DNA from: Pseudomonadota bacterium
GTDB taxonomy: Bacteria > Pseudomonadota > Gammaproteobacteria > Burkholderiales > Rhodocyclaceae
Assembly (NCBI GenBank): GCA_021782315.1
Contig: JAJXVG010000006.1
Location: forward strand, 1-42,411
Length of the DNA: 42,411 bases
Reading direction: 5' to 3'
Shown here one piece after another: positions 30,790 to 40,680 of the stretch. Positions within the stretch are counted from its first letter, which is position 1. Each line of letters begins with the position of its first letter. The notes beneath the pieces were generated by a model. It was not told where the DNA came from and searched no databases. It saw only the letters and a program-made list of their open reading frames with translations. Both the position numbers and the translations under genes were made by a program.

Positions 30790-31818
30790 ATGGCCAGTAA
30801 CAAGGAACGTTTTGCAGACAAGATGGAGTTTCCGCCGGCAACGCCGCAGCCGAACATCTATCCGCTGTCCTGGAACAGCAAGACCAAGAAGCTTCAGGAA
30901 GTATGGGAAGCCGCGCTGCGCGAGAACTGGGATCCGGAAAAGCTCCCCTGGGACACCCTGGATGTCGACAGCTACTCCTGGGAAGAGCGCGAATCCATCG
31001 CCTACTGGTGGAGCCTGCTGTCGGTGTTCGACGCTTCCGCGCCGCCCGTTTTCGCCGAAGCGCTGATCAAGACCTACGAGGTGCACGAGGAGGACCCGGT
31101 TCGCAAGTGTTTCTTCTCGGTTACCCGCGACGAACAGAATCACGAAATCATGTGCGGCCTGGCCATCACCAAGATGCTCGGCCACCCGGACCCGCTGACC
31201 TACGTGCCGAAGACCGAACTGGGCAAGCGCCTGCAGAAGAACGTGCAGTGGCTGTACTTCAATGGCGGCCGTTACTGGACAGGCTACAAGCAGGCGGTGC
31301 CGAAGTACGACCTGGCCGTGCTGTTCAGCTCTTTCCTGATGGGCGAGATCGCCGCCGCCACCATCTTCAAGCAGATGTTCGACAATTCCCGTGAAGCGGT
31401 ATTCAAGGAGGGATTCAAGAATATCGGTCGTGACGAAGGCCGTCACATGGCCATCTGCATGGCGGTCATGGAGCGCGACTACCCGGGCCTCGACGAATCG
31501 ACCAAGGCCATCGTCACCAAGCAGATTCGCGCCGGCTATCTTTTCCTGTCGGCCGTGCTCTTCGAGCCGCCGATGGAATTCTGGGACCTGCCGTCCGACT
31601 TCATCGCCAACCAGCGCGAAGCCGAGGAGGTCGCCCGCGGCGCCGGCTTCGGCATTCCGACCTACGAGGCCAAGCTGGAAAACTGGAGAAATGCGATGAT
31701 CAACCTGAAGGGCGTGCTCGATCGCTACAACATCCCCTTCCCGGCCATCCCCGAAGTCGGCATCACCGGTCAGGAAGTTTCGGAAATCGACATGGAAGAC
31801 ATCATCCCGGTCTTCTAA
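30790..31818 (+). CDS. Ferritin-like/ribonucleotide reductase-like diiron carboxylate oxygenase, substrate unknown
   Basis: Helical protein with two ExxH-type motifs: ...FFSVTRDEQNHEIMCG and ...FLMGEIAAATIF...NIGRDEGRHMAICMAV. Confidence 0.75.
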   Translation: MASNKERFADKMEFPPATPQPNIYPLSWNSKTKKLQEVWEAALRENWDPEKLPWDTLDVDSYSWEERESIAYWWSLLSVFDASAPPVFAEALIKTYEVHEEDPVRKCFFSVTRDEQNHEIMCGLAITKMLGHPDPLTYVPKTELGKRLQKNVQWLYFNGGRYWTGYKQAVPKYDLAVLFSSFLMGEIAAATIFKQMFDNSREAVFKEGFKNIGRDEGRHMAICMAVMERDYPGLDESTKAIVTKQIRAGYLFLSAVLFEPPMEFWDLPSDFIANQREAEEVARGAGFGIPTYEAKLENWRNAMINLKGVLDRYNIPFPAIPEVGITGQEVSEIDMEDIIPVF

Positions 31819-31820
31819 AT

Positions 31821-31851
31821 TAGTGTAGGTGCTGCAAGCAGCACTACACTA
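31821..31851 (+). repeat. Inverted-repeat hairpin carrying the CACTACACTAG tag
   Basis: tagtgtaggtgctgc-aa(loop)-gcagcactacacta, ~14-bp stem with one bulge, 3 nt after the diiron gene stop. Confidence 0.85.
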
Positions 31852-31874
31852 GCCATCGCTAGATAATGGCGTCC

Positions 31875-31902
31875 GGCCGGGGCCCCGTCAGGGGTTCCGG
31901 CC
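31875..31902 (+). terminator. Second intercistronic hairpin between oxygenase and reductase genes
   Basis: ggccggggcccc-gtca-ggggttccggcc, 10 of 12 paired. Confidence 0.5.
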
Positions 31903-31942
31903 TTGCCGCAAAGAAAAGAACTCAGACAACAGGAAGAAGAAA

Positions 31943-32992
31943 ATGGCCCGTATCATCATGCAGCCCTCTGGCAAGTCCGTAGACTGCGCCTATGGCGATA
32001 CCGTTCTGATGGCGCTCGAAAAAGCCGGCTACGCCCTGCCCAACAACTGCCGCGCCGGCGCCTGCGGCGAATGCAAGGTCAAGGTCACGGGCGGTCAGTT
32101 CGATCAGGGCATGGTGCTCGACATGGCCTTGTCGCAGGATGAGCGCAAACAGGGGTACGGTCTGATGTGCATGGCCAAGCCGATTTCCGAAGAACTGACC
32201 ATCGAGTGGGGCACCGAGGATGCCAAGCCCAAGCTCTTCCCGCCGCGCGAGGATGCGCTCTTTGTGGTCGTCGACAAGAAGCGGATCGCCGCCCGTGTCG
32301 TCGAGTTGCGCCTGCGTCCGGTCGGTCAGCCAATCCGTTACTGGCCAGGCCAGTACGTGACCCTCGGCAATCCGCGTGCCGACATTCCGGCACGCGCCTA
32401 TTCCATTTCCAACGCGCCGCGCCCGGATGGCGAACTGGTGCTGCAGGTCGCCCGCGCCGACGGCGGCGTCACCAGCAACTGGGTTCACGACCAGCTGACC
32501 CTGGGCGAAAGCGTCAAGATTTCCGGTGCCTACGGCACCTTTATCGGCGATCCCTCGGTCGATACGCCGGTGCTGTGCATCGCGGCCGGTACCGGCCTGG
32601 CGCCCGTGCTTGCCCTGGCCGAAGCGGCGCTGCGCAGAGGTTACAAGAAGCCGGTGACGATGCTCTTCTCGGCCCGTACCCGGGACGATGTCTATAGCCA
32701 GGGCATGATGTCCTGGTGGCGGACCAAGCATCGCAGTTTCGACTACAAGGTGACGCTGACCCGCGAAACGGCCGACGGTTTCCTGCAGGGGCGGATCGAT
32801 GTCGTGCTGCCGCAACTATTCAAGGATTTGTCGAAGCACACCATCTTCGTTGCCGGCAGCCCGGAATTCGTCAATAGTGCCGTCGCTGCAGCCAAGGCCC
32901 AGGGCGCACTGGACGAGTTGATCCATACCGAGGGTTTCTTCGCCCAGCAACAACCCGTGGTGGCCGATGCCGCGCATCTGCTGCCGGGCTGA
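31943..32992 (+). CDS. 2Fe-2S ferredoxin/FAD/NAD(P)H oxidoreductase (class I oxygenase reductase-like)
   Basis: NNCRAGACGECKVKV...GLMCMAKP plant-type 2Fe-2S; RAYSISNAP flavin motif; CIAAGTGLAPVLALAEAAL nucleotide-binding motif. Confidence 0.92.
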   Translation: MARIIMQPSGKSVDCAYGDTVLMALEKAGYALPNNCRAGACGECKVKVTGGQFDQGMVLDMALSQDERKQGYGLMCMAKPISEELTIEWGTEDAKPKLFPPREDALFVVVDKKRIAARVVELRLRPVGQPIRYWPGQYVTLGNPRADIPARAYSISNAPRPDGELVLQVARADGGVTSNWVHDQLTLGESVKISGAYGTFIGDPSVDTPVLCIAAGTGLAPVLALAEAALRRGYKKPVTMLFSARTRDDVYSQGMMSWWRTKHRSFDYKVTLTRETADGFLQGRIDVVLPQLFKDLSKHTIFVAGSPEFVNSAVAAAKAQGALDELIHTEGFFAQQQPVVADAAHLLPG

Positions 32993-33102
32993 TTTTCCGG
33001 CCGCCTTCGAGGCCATCCTTGGGCTTCGGCGGCCTCGCAGTACTCAAATAACGAAAAAGGAGACGAGATGAAGCGCATGTGCCTGCAGAGAAGGAGGATC
33101 TG

Positions 33103-33978
33103 ATGCTGTCGCAGTTCTTGCAGTTTTTATTTTCCGGGGTGACGGTAGGGGCGACCTACGCACTGGCGGCCCTGGGTTTCACGCTGATATACAACGCGAG
33201 CAACGTGATCAATTTCGCCCAGGGCGAATTCATCATGCTCGGCGGCATGCTGGCGGTGTTCTTCACCCAGGCCGGTCTGCCTTTGCCGGTGGCCTTGCTG
33301 CTCGCCATGCTGATTCCGGCCGCGGTCGGCGTGCTCATCGAAAAACTGGCCATCGAACCGGTCAAGGGCGCCGAGCCGGTTACCCTGATCATCATCACCA
33401 TCGGTGCCTCGCTGGTCATCCGCGGCCTGACAGCCGTCATTTTCGGCAAGGGAACGCACAGCCTGCCCGCCTTCTCCGGCGACACGCCGATCGAGATCCT
33501 GGGCGCCACGCTGCTGCCGCAGAGCCTGTGGGTGCTCGGCATCACCGCCCTGGTCGTCGTCCTGCTCTGGTATTACTTCAACCGCACCTTGCAGGGCAAA
33601 GCCATGCTCGCCACCTCGTTCAACCGGCTGGCTGCCGAACTGGTCGGCATCAATACCAGCTGGGTGCTGTTCATGAGTTTCGCCATGTCGGCGGCGCTCG
33701 GCGCCCTGGGTGGCATCCTGATCACGCCGATCACGCTGACCTCCTACGACGTCGGCATCATGCTCGGTCTCAAGGGTTTCGTCGCCGCCGTGCTCGGCGG
33801 CCTGGGCAACGGTCTGGGCGCCGTGGTCGGCGGCTTGCTGGTCGGCATTCTCGAAGCGATGGGAGCGGGCTACATCTCCTCGGCCTACAAGGACGCCATC
33901 CCTTTCGTGCTCATCCTGTTCATTCTCTTCTTCATGCCGCGCGGCTTGTTCGGCGGCCAATCGACGGATCGGGTGTAA
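33103..33978 (+). CDS. livH: Branched-chain amino acid-type ABC transporter permease LivH
   Basis: GVTVGATYALAALGFTLIYNASNVINFAQGEFIMLGGM. Confidence 0.95.
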   Translation: MLSQFLQFLFSGVTVGATYALAALGFTLIYNASNVINFAQGEFIMLGGMLAVFFTQAGLPLPVALLLAMLIPAAVGVLIEKLAIEPVKGAEPVTLIIITIGASLVIRGLTAVIFGKGTHSLPAFSGDTPIEILGATLLPQSLWVLGITALVVVLLWYYFNRTLQGKAMLATSFNRLAAELVGINTSWVLFMSFAMSAALGALGGILITPITLTSYDVGIMLGLKGFVAAVLGGLGNGLGAVVGGLLVGILEAMGAGYISSAYKDAIPFVLILFILFFMPRGLFGGQSTDRV

Positions 33979-33980
33979 GC

Positions 33981-34913
33981 ATGCCAAAGAACGTCTATCG
34001 CGGTCTCTACCTGGTCATCGCCATTTTGCTGGTGCTGCCCCACGTCCTGCCCAACAGCTATTACCTCGATCTGGCAGTGCGTATGGCGATCAATGCCGTC
34101 ATCGTCCTCGGCCTCAACCTGCTGATCGGCTTCGCCGGCCAGATCAGTCTCGGCCACGCCGGTTTTCTCGGCATCGGCGCCTACGCCTCGGCGGTCCTGC
34201 CCACCCATTTCGGCTGGCATCCGCTTGCCGCCATGGGTGCCGGCGCCCTCGCCGCCGGTCTTCTTGCCGCCCTGGTCGCCCGGCCGATTTTCAAGCTCAA
34301 GGGCAATTACCTGGCGATGGCGACTCTCGGTCTCGGCATCATCATCAGCATTGCGCTCAGGAACGAGGCGCAGTGGACCGGTGGGCCGGACGGCATGCCG
34401 GTGCCGTCGATGGGCCTGTTCGGCTTCGAACTGAGCAACGACCGGCAGTGGTACTGGGTCGTCGCGCTGCTGCTCTCGGTCTCGGTCTGGGCCTCGCTGA
34501 ACCTGATCGACTCGCCCTTCGGCCGTGCCCTGCGCGCCCTGCACGGTTCCGAAGTCGCCTCGCAGGTGGTCGGTGTTGACATCGTCCGCTACAAGGTGGC
34601 CATCTTCGTCCTCTCGGCCGTCTTCGCCAGCCTGATGGGCAGCATCACGGCGCACTACGTCGGTTTCGTCAGTCCCAACTATGCCGATTTCTTCCACTCC
34701 ATCGAACTGGTCACCATGGTCGTCATCGGCGGCATGGCCTCGGTTTACGGTTCGCTGGTCGGTGCCGTGCTGCTCACCGCCCTGCCGCAGGCGCTGGCCA
34801 CCTTCGAAGGTTGGGAAACGGTGGTTTTCGGCGCCATTCTCATGCTCTGCATGATCTTTTTGCCGAAAGGCCTGGTGCCGACCCTGGCGGCCAAATTCGG
34901 AAAGGGCGAGTGA
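33981..34913 (+). CDS. livM: Branched-chain amino acid-type ABC transporter permease LivM
   Basis: LNLLIGFAGQISLGHAGFLGIGAYASAVL; FKLKGNYLAMATLGLG; ELVTMVVIGGMASVYGSLVGA. Confidence 0.95.
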   Translation: MPKNVYRGLYLVIAILLVLPHVLPNSYYLDLAVRMAINAVIVLGLNLLIGFAGQISLGHAGFLGIGAYASAVLPTHFGWHPLAAMGAGALAAGLLAALVARPIFKLKGNYLAMATLGLGIIISIALRNEAQWTGGPDGMPVPSMGLFGFELSNDRQWYWVVALLLSVSVWASLNLIDSPFGRALRALHGSEVASQVVGVDIVRYKVAIFVLSAVFASLMGSITAHYVGFVSPNYADFFHSIELVTMVVIGGMASVYGSLVGAVLLTALPQALATFEGWETVVFGAILMLCMIFLPKGLVPTLAAKFGKGE

Positions 34914-34915
34914 CC

Positions 34916-35677
34916 ATGTCCATGCTCGAAGTCAAGGACCTCTCCATCCATTTCGGCGGCGTCAAGGCAGTCCAGAACGTCAGCTTCGCCATCGACCCCG
35001 GCATCGTCTACTCGGTGATCGGTCCCAACGGGGCCGGCAAGACGACCCTGTTCAACCTGATCACCGGCGTCTACAAGCCGAGTGCCGGCGAAATCCGGCT
35101 CGACGGCGAAGCCATTCACGGCAGGTCGCCGAACGAACTGGCTCGGCGCGGCGTCGCCCGCACCTTCCAGAATCTGCAGATATGCATGAACATGAGCGCC
35201 CGGGAAAACGTCATGGTCGGTGCCCACCTGCGACTTGACCGCAATCTGCTCAAGGCTGCGCTGCATTTGCCCGGATTGAGGAAGCGCGATGCCGAATTGC
35301 GCGACGAAGCGGCCGAACTGATGCGCTTCGTCGGTCTTGAGCAATACGTCGAGGCCAGGGCCGATGCGATGTCCTACGGCCTGCTCAAGCGCCTGGAAAT
35401 CGCCCGGGCGCTGGCGATGAAGCCGCGCCTGATCTTCCTCGACGAACCGGCCGCCGGACTCAACCCCAAGGAAACCATCGAGGTCGACCAACTGGTCCGC
35501 AAGATCGCCGATGCCGGTGTCACTGTCGTCCTCGTCGAACACGACATGAAGATGGTCATGAACCTGTCCGACCGCATCCTCGTGCTCAACTACGGCAAGA
35601 AACTGGCCGAAGGCACGGGCGAGGAGATCCGCCGGAACCCGGACGTGATCGCCGCCTACCTGGGCGCCCACGCTTAA
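34916..35677 (+). CDS. livG: ABC transporter ATP-binding protein LivG
   Basis: GPNGAGKTTLFNLITGVYKPSAGEIRLDG, FLDEPAAGLNPKE. Confidence 0.95.
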   Translation: MSMLEVKDLSIHFGGVKAVQNVSFAIDPGIVYSVIGPNGAGKTTLFNLITGVYKPSAGEIRLDGEAIHGRSPNELARRGVARTFQNLQICMNMSARENVMVGAHLRLDRNLLKAALHLPGLRKRDAELRDEAAELMRFVGLEQYVEARADAMSYGLLKRLEIARALAMKPRLIFLDEPAAGLNPKETIEVDQLVRKIADAGVTVVLVEHDMKMVMNLSDRILVLNYGKKLAEGTGEEIRRNPDVIAAYLGAHA

Positions 35678-35688
35678 AAGGAAAAAGC

Positions 35689-37005
<1,317 letters not shown>

Positions 37006-37079
37006 GCGTTGTCAGAATGACCGGGATCGCCTCGTCGTCGCCAGGCGACAGGAGGCACCGGACGGGGGCCGGGCGCACC

Positions 37080-37187
37080 TCAGCGGTGCGTCTTCCTGCG
37101 TTGCAGCCAATGCCAGAGGGCTTCGGCAAGATAGGGAAGAACGGCGCTTCCGCCAAGAATGGTCAGCATTTCAGTCGATAGCATCAT
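37080..37187 (-). CDS. Possible 35-aa small protein
   Basis: MMLSTEMLTILGGSAVLPYLAEALWHWLQRRKTHR preceded by GAGG; below the ORF-track cutoff. Confidence 0.3.
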   Translation of the reverse strand: MMLSTEMLTILGGSAVLPYLAEALWHWLQRRKTHR

Positions 37188-37357
37188 GTTTTCCTCACGT
37201 CGGCCATGTCGCTGCTCGATGCCTTACCAGCGATTTTCATGCCGGGCTTGAGTCGATTGCCCGGCGTGCGGCGGAAAAGACGGCCACCGCTGCCCGGGCA
37301 GACCGTTGTTGGGAAAAATTCCTTGTTCGGGGCAAGCGATGGCGACGCCATCGGCCG

Positions 37358-37579
37358 TTACCGGACCGTCAAGTGCTTGACGGTCGTCTCGTTCCCCGGG
37401 CTGTCTTCGCCCAGTATCTGCCAGACATACATAAGGCTGGATTCGTTAAAGGTCAAACCGGTGTCGAGGTCGGTCCACCAGGCGGCCGCGCGGCTATCCG
37501 TGCCGAGGTAGCGCCAGCGGCGCTGCTCGCCGCTGCACAGCCCGATCCGATAAACAACGCCTATCCCGGGGGCCGTCAT
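37358..37579 (-). CDS. Small hypothetical protein
   Basis: 73-aa ORF in a compact minus-strand series with the next two genes. Confidence 0.5.
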   Translation of the reverse strand: MTAPGIGVVYRIGLCSGEQRRWRYLGTDSRAAAWWTDLDTGLTFNESSLMYVWQILGEDSPGNETTVKHLTVR

Positions 37580-37582
37580 CGT

Positions 37583-37792
37583 TCACTCGGGCGCTTCGTC
37601 GGCGCCACCCGTTTTCGGCCCGGGCTTTTCCTGCCTGGCCTGTTTTTGCAGCAGACGTTCGTTTTTCCCGGGGTTGGCAAAGACATAGCGGCCGTAGAGC
37701 ACGCATCCCTTCATGCCCGGATCGCAAGGCCGTCCCTCGATTTTGTGGCACTGGCCATCGATTTCGTGCGGGCACCCCCATGAGCCAGCCAT
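37583..37792 (-). CDS. Small Cys-containing hypothetical protein
   Basis: MAGSWGCPHEIDGQCHKIEGRPCDPGMKGCVLYGRYVF, four spaced Cys. Confidence 0.65.
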   Translation of the reverse strand: MAGSWGCPHEIDGQCHKIEGRPCDPGMKGCVLYGRYVFANPGKNERLLQKQARQEKPGPKTGGADEAPE

Positions 37793-37794
37793 TG

Positions 37795-38031
37795 TCAGTC
37801 TCCCCTTTCCGGCGTTTCGCCCTGATCGATGCCCCAATCGCCCCACTTGTACCAATCGTCGCCCAGCATTTCGGCCGGATGCTGGGTTCGGCCGGAGCCG
37901 TTGCCGCACTGCAGGGCATCGACCGAGCAATATTTGTCGCATCCCCAGCAGGTCCGTTCCGGATGCTTGGGGTGCAGCGGGAATTTCTTCGCCATTTCGG
38001 GCGTTTTGAAAAAGGTGGGGCTCTTTGTCAT
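37795..38031 (-). CDS. DUF3079-like Cys-rich small protein
   Basis: KKFPLHPKHPERTCWGCDKYCSVDALQCGNGSGRTQHPAEMLGDDW. Confidence 0.8.
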   Translation of the reverse strand: MTKSPTFFKTPEMAKKFPLHPKHPERTCWGCDKYCSVDALQCGNGSGRTQHPAEMLGDDWYKWGDWGIDQGETPERGD

Positions 38032-38302
38032 GCTCGGGGTCTCGTCGTATTGGTGCTTGCCATATACCTGATTAGATTACTCGGGTATTGGCAGGGGTGT
38101 TTGATTTCGCTCAAACAATTTGTACTGCCTCTCCTTCCCGGCCGCCGGAACGGGGCTGGTCTTAACATTTGTTTACATCTGCCCCCTGAAATTTACACTT
38201 TTACGGTAAGTTCCAAATCCGTTGCAGGCGTTAATTGCAGCATGGCCACAGCGGCCGAACCTGTTGTCCGAGTCCATTTTTACATTTGCGAGGAGAAATA
38301 CC

Positions 38303-38626
38303 ATGTCCAAGTTGTTGTCGGTGCTATTGTTGTCGATGTTGGTGAGCGCCGGGTCGGCTGTCGCCGCCGAAGGCCAGTGGGCGAAGAACCACCCGCGTCG
38401 AGATCAGGTCAACGATCGTCTTGAAAACCAGAACAATCGAATCAAGCAGGAACGCAAGGAGGGCGAGTTAAGCAAGGGCCAAGCCGCAAAACTGCATCGC
38501 GAGGATCGTCAGATTCGTCATGAAGAGCGAGCGATGGCCAGCCAGAACGGCGGCCATATCACCCGGCAGGAGCAGCGCACCCTGAACCAGCAGGAAAACG
38601 GCGTCAGTCGCCAGATCGGTCGCTGA
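38303..38626 (+). CDS. Small secreted, highly charged protein
   Basis: Signal peptide MSKLLSVLLLSMLVSAGSAVAA then Gln/Arg/Glu/Asn-rich mature region. Confidence 0.7.
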   Translation: MSKLLSVLLLSMLVSAGSAVAAEGQWAKNHPRRDQVNDRLENQNNRIKQERKEGELSKGQAAKLHREDRQIRHEERAMASQNGGHITRQEQRTLNQQENGVSRQIGR

Positions 38627-38649
38627 GCCGACCGATCAAGAAACGGATG

Positions 38650-38699
38650 CCCGGGGTGGGGGGGCGATGCCGGCCGGCATTCCCCCCCCACCCCCGGGG
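38650..38699. terminator. ~50-bp G/C-tract hairpin
   Basis: cccggggtgggggggcgatgccg...cggcattccccccccacccccggg near-perfect inverted repeat. Confidence 0.7.
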
Positions 38700-38911
38700 C
38701 TGTGACCATTGCTCGCCGCTATTCATCGTGACGTGCCTGCACGGCGAAACGGTGTGCTATGGCTGGTGTAAAAAAATGTAATTTCGCACCGTTTTTTTTG
38801 AAATTGTTAGATATTTAGGTTTTATGGTGAGGCTGCGCTGGGTGCGGCCTCAGCGTTTTTCTTGGGATTTGTTGCCCGTTCGCTGCAAATCTCGCGGCCA
38901 AGGAGACCTCT

Positions 38912-39541
38912 ATGTCAGTCAGCGGCGTATCGAACAGCAATAACTGGATTTCCCAGTTGTCCGGGGTAAATCAAACCAGGGGCCAGCGTCCGGACAACGA
39001 CGGCGGCGTCCAGGGGGCCGGAAATTCCGGCGGTGGTGGCGGCTTGTTCGACGCCATCGCCAATGCCCTGTCGCAAATCGGCGTCGGCAGCAGCGCTTCC
39101 GCCTCGGCGAGCAGTTCTTCGTCGGATCCGTCAAGCTCTTCCCAGGATCCGGCGCAAGCCCTCGGCTCCTTCATGCAGACCCTGATGGCGGCCTTGCACG
39201 CCCAGTCGCAAGGCACCGCCACGTCGACTTCTTCCACTTCAAGCGGTACGGACGGCGACAACGATGGCAGTAGCTCGGCGGTCCAGGGGCAGGGACATCA
39301 CCGTGGCGGGCATTTGCAGGCCGACCTGCAGAGCCTGGTGCAGCAGCTTGCTTCGAGCAGCGGTTCGACCTCGTCCACGTCGAATTCGACGGTCAGTTCC
39401 TTGCAGCAGAGTTTTCAGAGCCTGATGACGAGCTTGGGAGACAGTGGCAGTAGCGCGACGCTGTCCAATTTTCTGACCGCCTTGTCCGGGCAGCTTGGCG
39501 GTGCATCTGCGAGCGGCAACGTGGTCAAGACTTCGGCCTGA
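38912..39541 (+). CDS. Ser/Gly/Gln-rich low-complexity hypothetical protein
   Basis: SASASASSSSSDPSSSSQDPAQALGSFMQTLMAALHAQSQ...; clear ORF with AAGGAGA RBS. Confidence 0.7.
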   Translation: MSVSGVSNSNNWISQLSGVNQTRGQRPDNDGGVQGAGNSGGGGGLFDAIANALSQIGVGSSASASASSSSSDPSSSSQDPAQALGSFMQTLMAALHAQSQGTATSTSSTSSGTDGDNDGSSSAVQGQGHHRGGHLQADLQSLVQQLASSSGSTSSTSNSTVSSLQQSFQSLMTSLGDSGSSATLSNFLTALSGQLGGASASGNVVKTSA

Positions 39542-39561
39542 TACGCCGTCGATCCAGAAAA

Positions 39562-39587
39562 TGGAGGCCCGCCATGGCGGGCCTCCA
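39562..39587. terminator. 26-bp perfect palindrome downstream of the Ser-rich gene
   Basis: tggaggcccgccatggcgggcctcca equals its own reverse complement. Confidence 0.75.
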
Positions 39588-39617
39588 CGCATTGCGGCGA
39601 GACGCCCGCCACCGGCA

Positions 39618-39785
39618 TTATTTTCCGACGGCGTCCTGTACCGTCGTCGGGCTGATCATTTCCGGCGCGAAGTAATAGTCGACGGCCCACCCGCCGGCGA
39701 TGACCAGGATGATGAAAATGGAAACCGATATCCACAGGATGGCATGGGGATTGGATTTTTCCGTATCCTTTTTTTCGTCGGTCAT
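39618..39785 (-). CDS. Small single-TM membrane protein (55 aa)
   Basis: MTDEKKDTEKSNPHAILWISVSIFIILVIAGGWAVDYYFAPEMISPTTVQDAVGK; below the ORF-track cutoff. Confidence 0.6.
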   Translation of the reverse strand: MTDEKKDTEKSNPHAILWISVSIFIILVIAGGWAVDYYFAPEMISPTTVQDAVGK

Positions 39786-40085
39786 TTAGCGGCTCCTGTT
39801 GTGGAGCGCGAATCTTACTCTTTCCGGACGGACTCGCCTGCATCGTCGTCGCCGGGCTGCGGGCTTTCGGTACGGTATGAACGACGGGCACAGCCTGTGC
39901 TGCCAAGGGGGTTACCTGTCAAGCTGCCCATTTTTAAATTGATTGACATATTTGGTGGCTTAGGGATTTCCCTCGGGGTGCTTGTATTACAGGGCGAATC
40001 GTCAAATACTTTGACTAAATGAAGGCAATCCCGATTCAATAGAGTTTTTTGTCGCCACAACAACAACGGGTTGGAGGATAGAGAC

Positions 40086-40673
40086 ATGACTTTGCCTGCC
40101 AGAGCGCTGCACACTCACAGAATATCCAGGAACGCGGTGCTGAGTGTTGCCGGATATAACCCGATCGGACCCGATTCTCCGGCCATCGAGGCGATGACCG
40201 ATTTTTGGCGAGTCAATGCGGTCACCATCGGTGCCGACGCCTCGATGAAAGAGGCGAATGCGCAGATGATTTCACGCGGCGTCCGCCTGTTGATGGTGAC
40301 GGCGGTTGACGAGCGGGTGGAGGGGCTGATCACCGCACGCGACATTCTGGGCGAAAAGCCCATGCAGATCGCGCAGGCCCGCGGCTGCAAACGCGATGAA
40401 TTGATGGTGGCCGATCTGATGACAGCGGTCAGCCATGTCGACACCCTGTACCTGGGCGAAGTGCTGAATGCCCGTGTGGCGGATATCCTGGAGGCGCTCA
40501 AACGTCTCGGTCGGCAGCATATCCTGGTCGAGGATGTCGATGCGATCAGCGGCCTGCCGCGCGTTCGCGGCCTGTTCTCGGTGACGCACATCGGGCGCTT
40601 GCTCGGGGTGCCGGTACTCGGCTTCGAGTTGGCCAGCACCTTTGCCGAAATCGAGACGGCCCTCGCCCATTGA
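40086..40673 (+). CDS. CBS-domain protein
   Basis: DASMKEANAQMISRGVRLLMVTAVDERVEGLITARDILGEKPM... and second CBS-like repeat. Confidence 0.75.
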   Translation: MTLPARALHTHRISRNAVLSVAGYNPIGPDSPAIEAMTDFWRVNAVTIGADASMKEANAQMISRGVRLLMVTAVDERVEGLITARDILGEKPMQIAQARGCKRDELMVADLMTAVSHVDTLYLGEVLNARVADILEALKRLGRQHILVEDVDAISGLPRVRGLFSVTHIGRLLGVPVLGFELASTFAEIETALAH

Positions 40674-40680
40674 CCTTGAC

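Noticed and set aside
30790-31818. Assigning the diiron protein as PaaA or BoxB
   Set aside because: Sequence and length do not match my recollection of either family; a specific name would be unsupported without a profile search.
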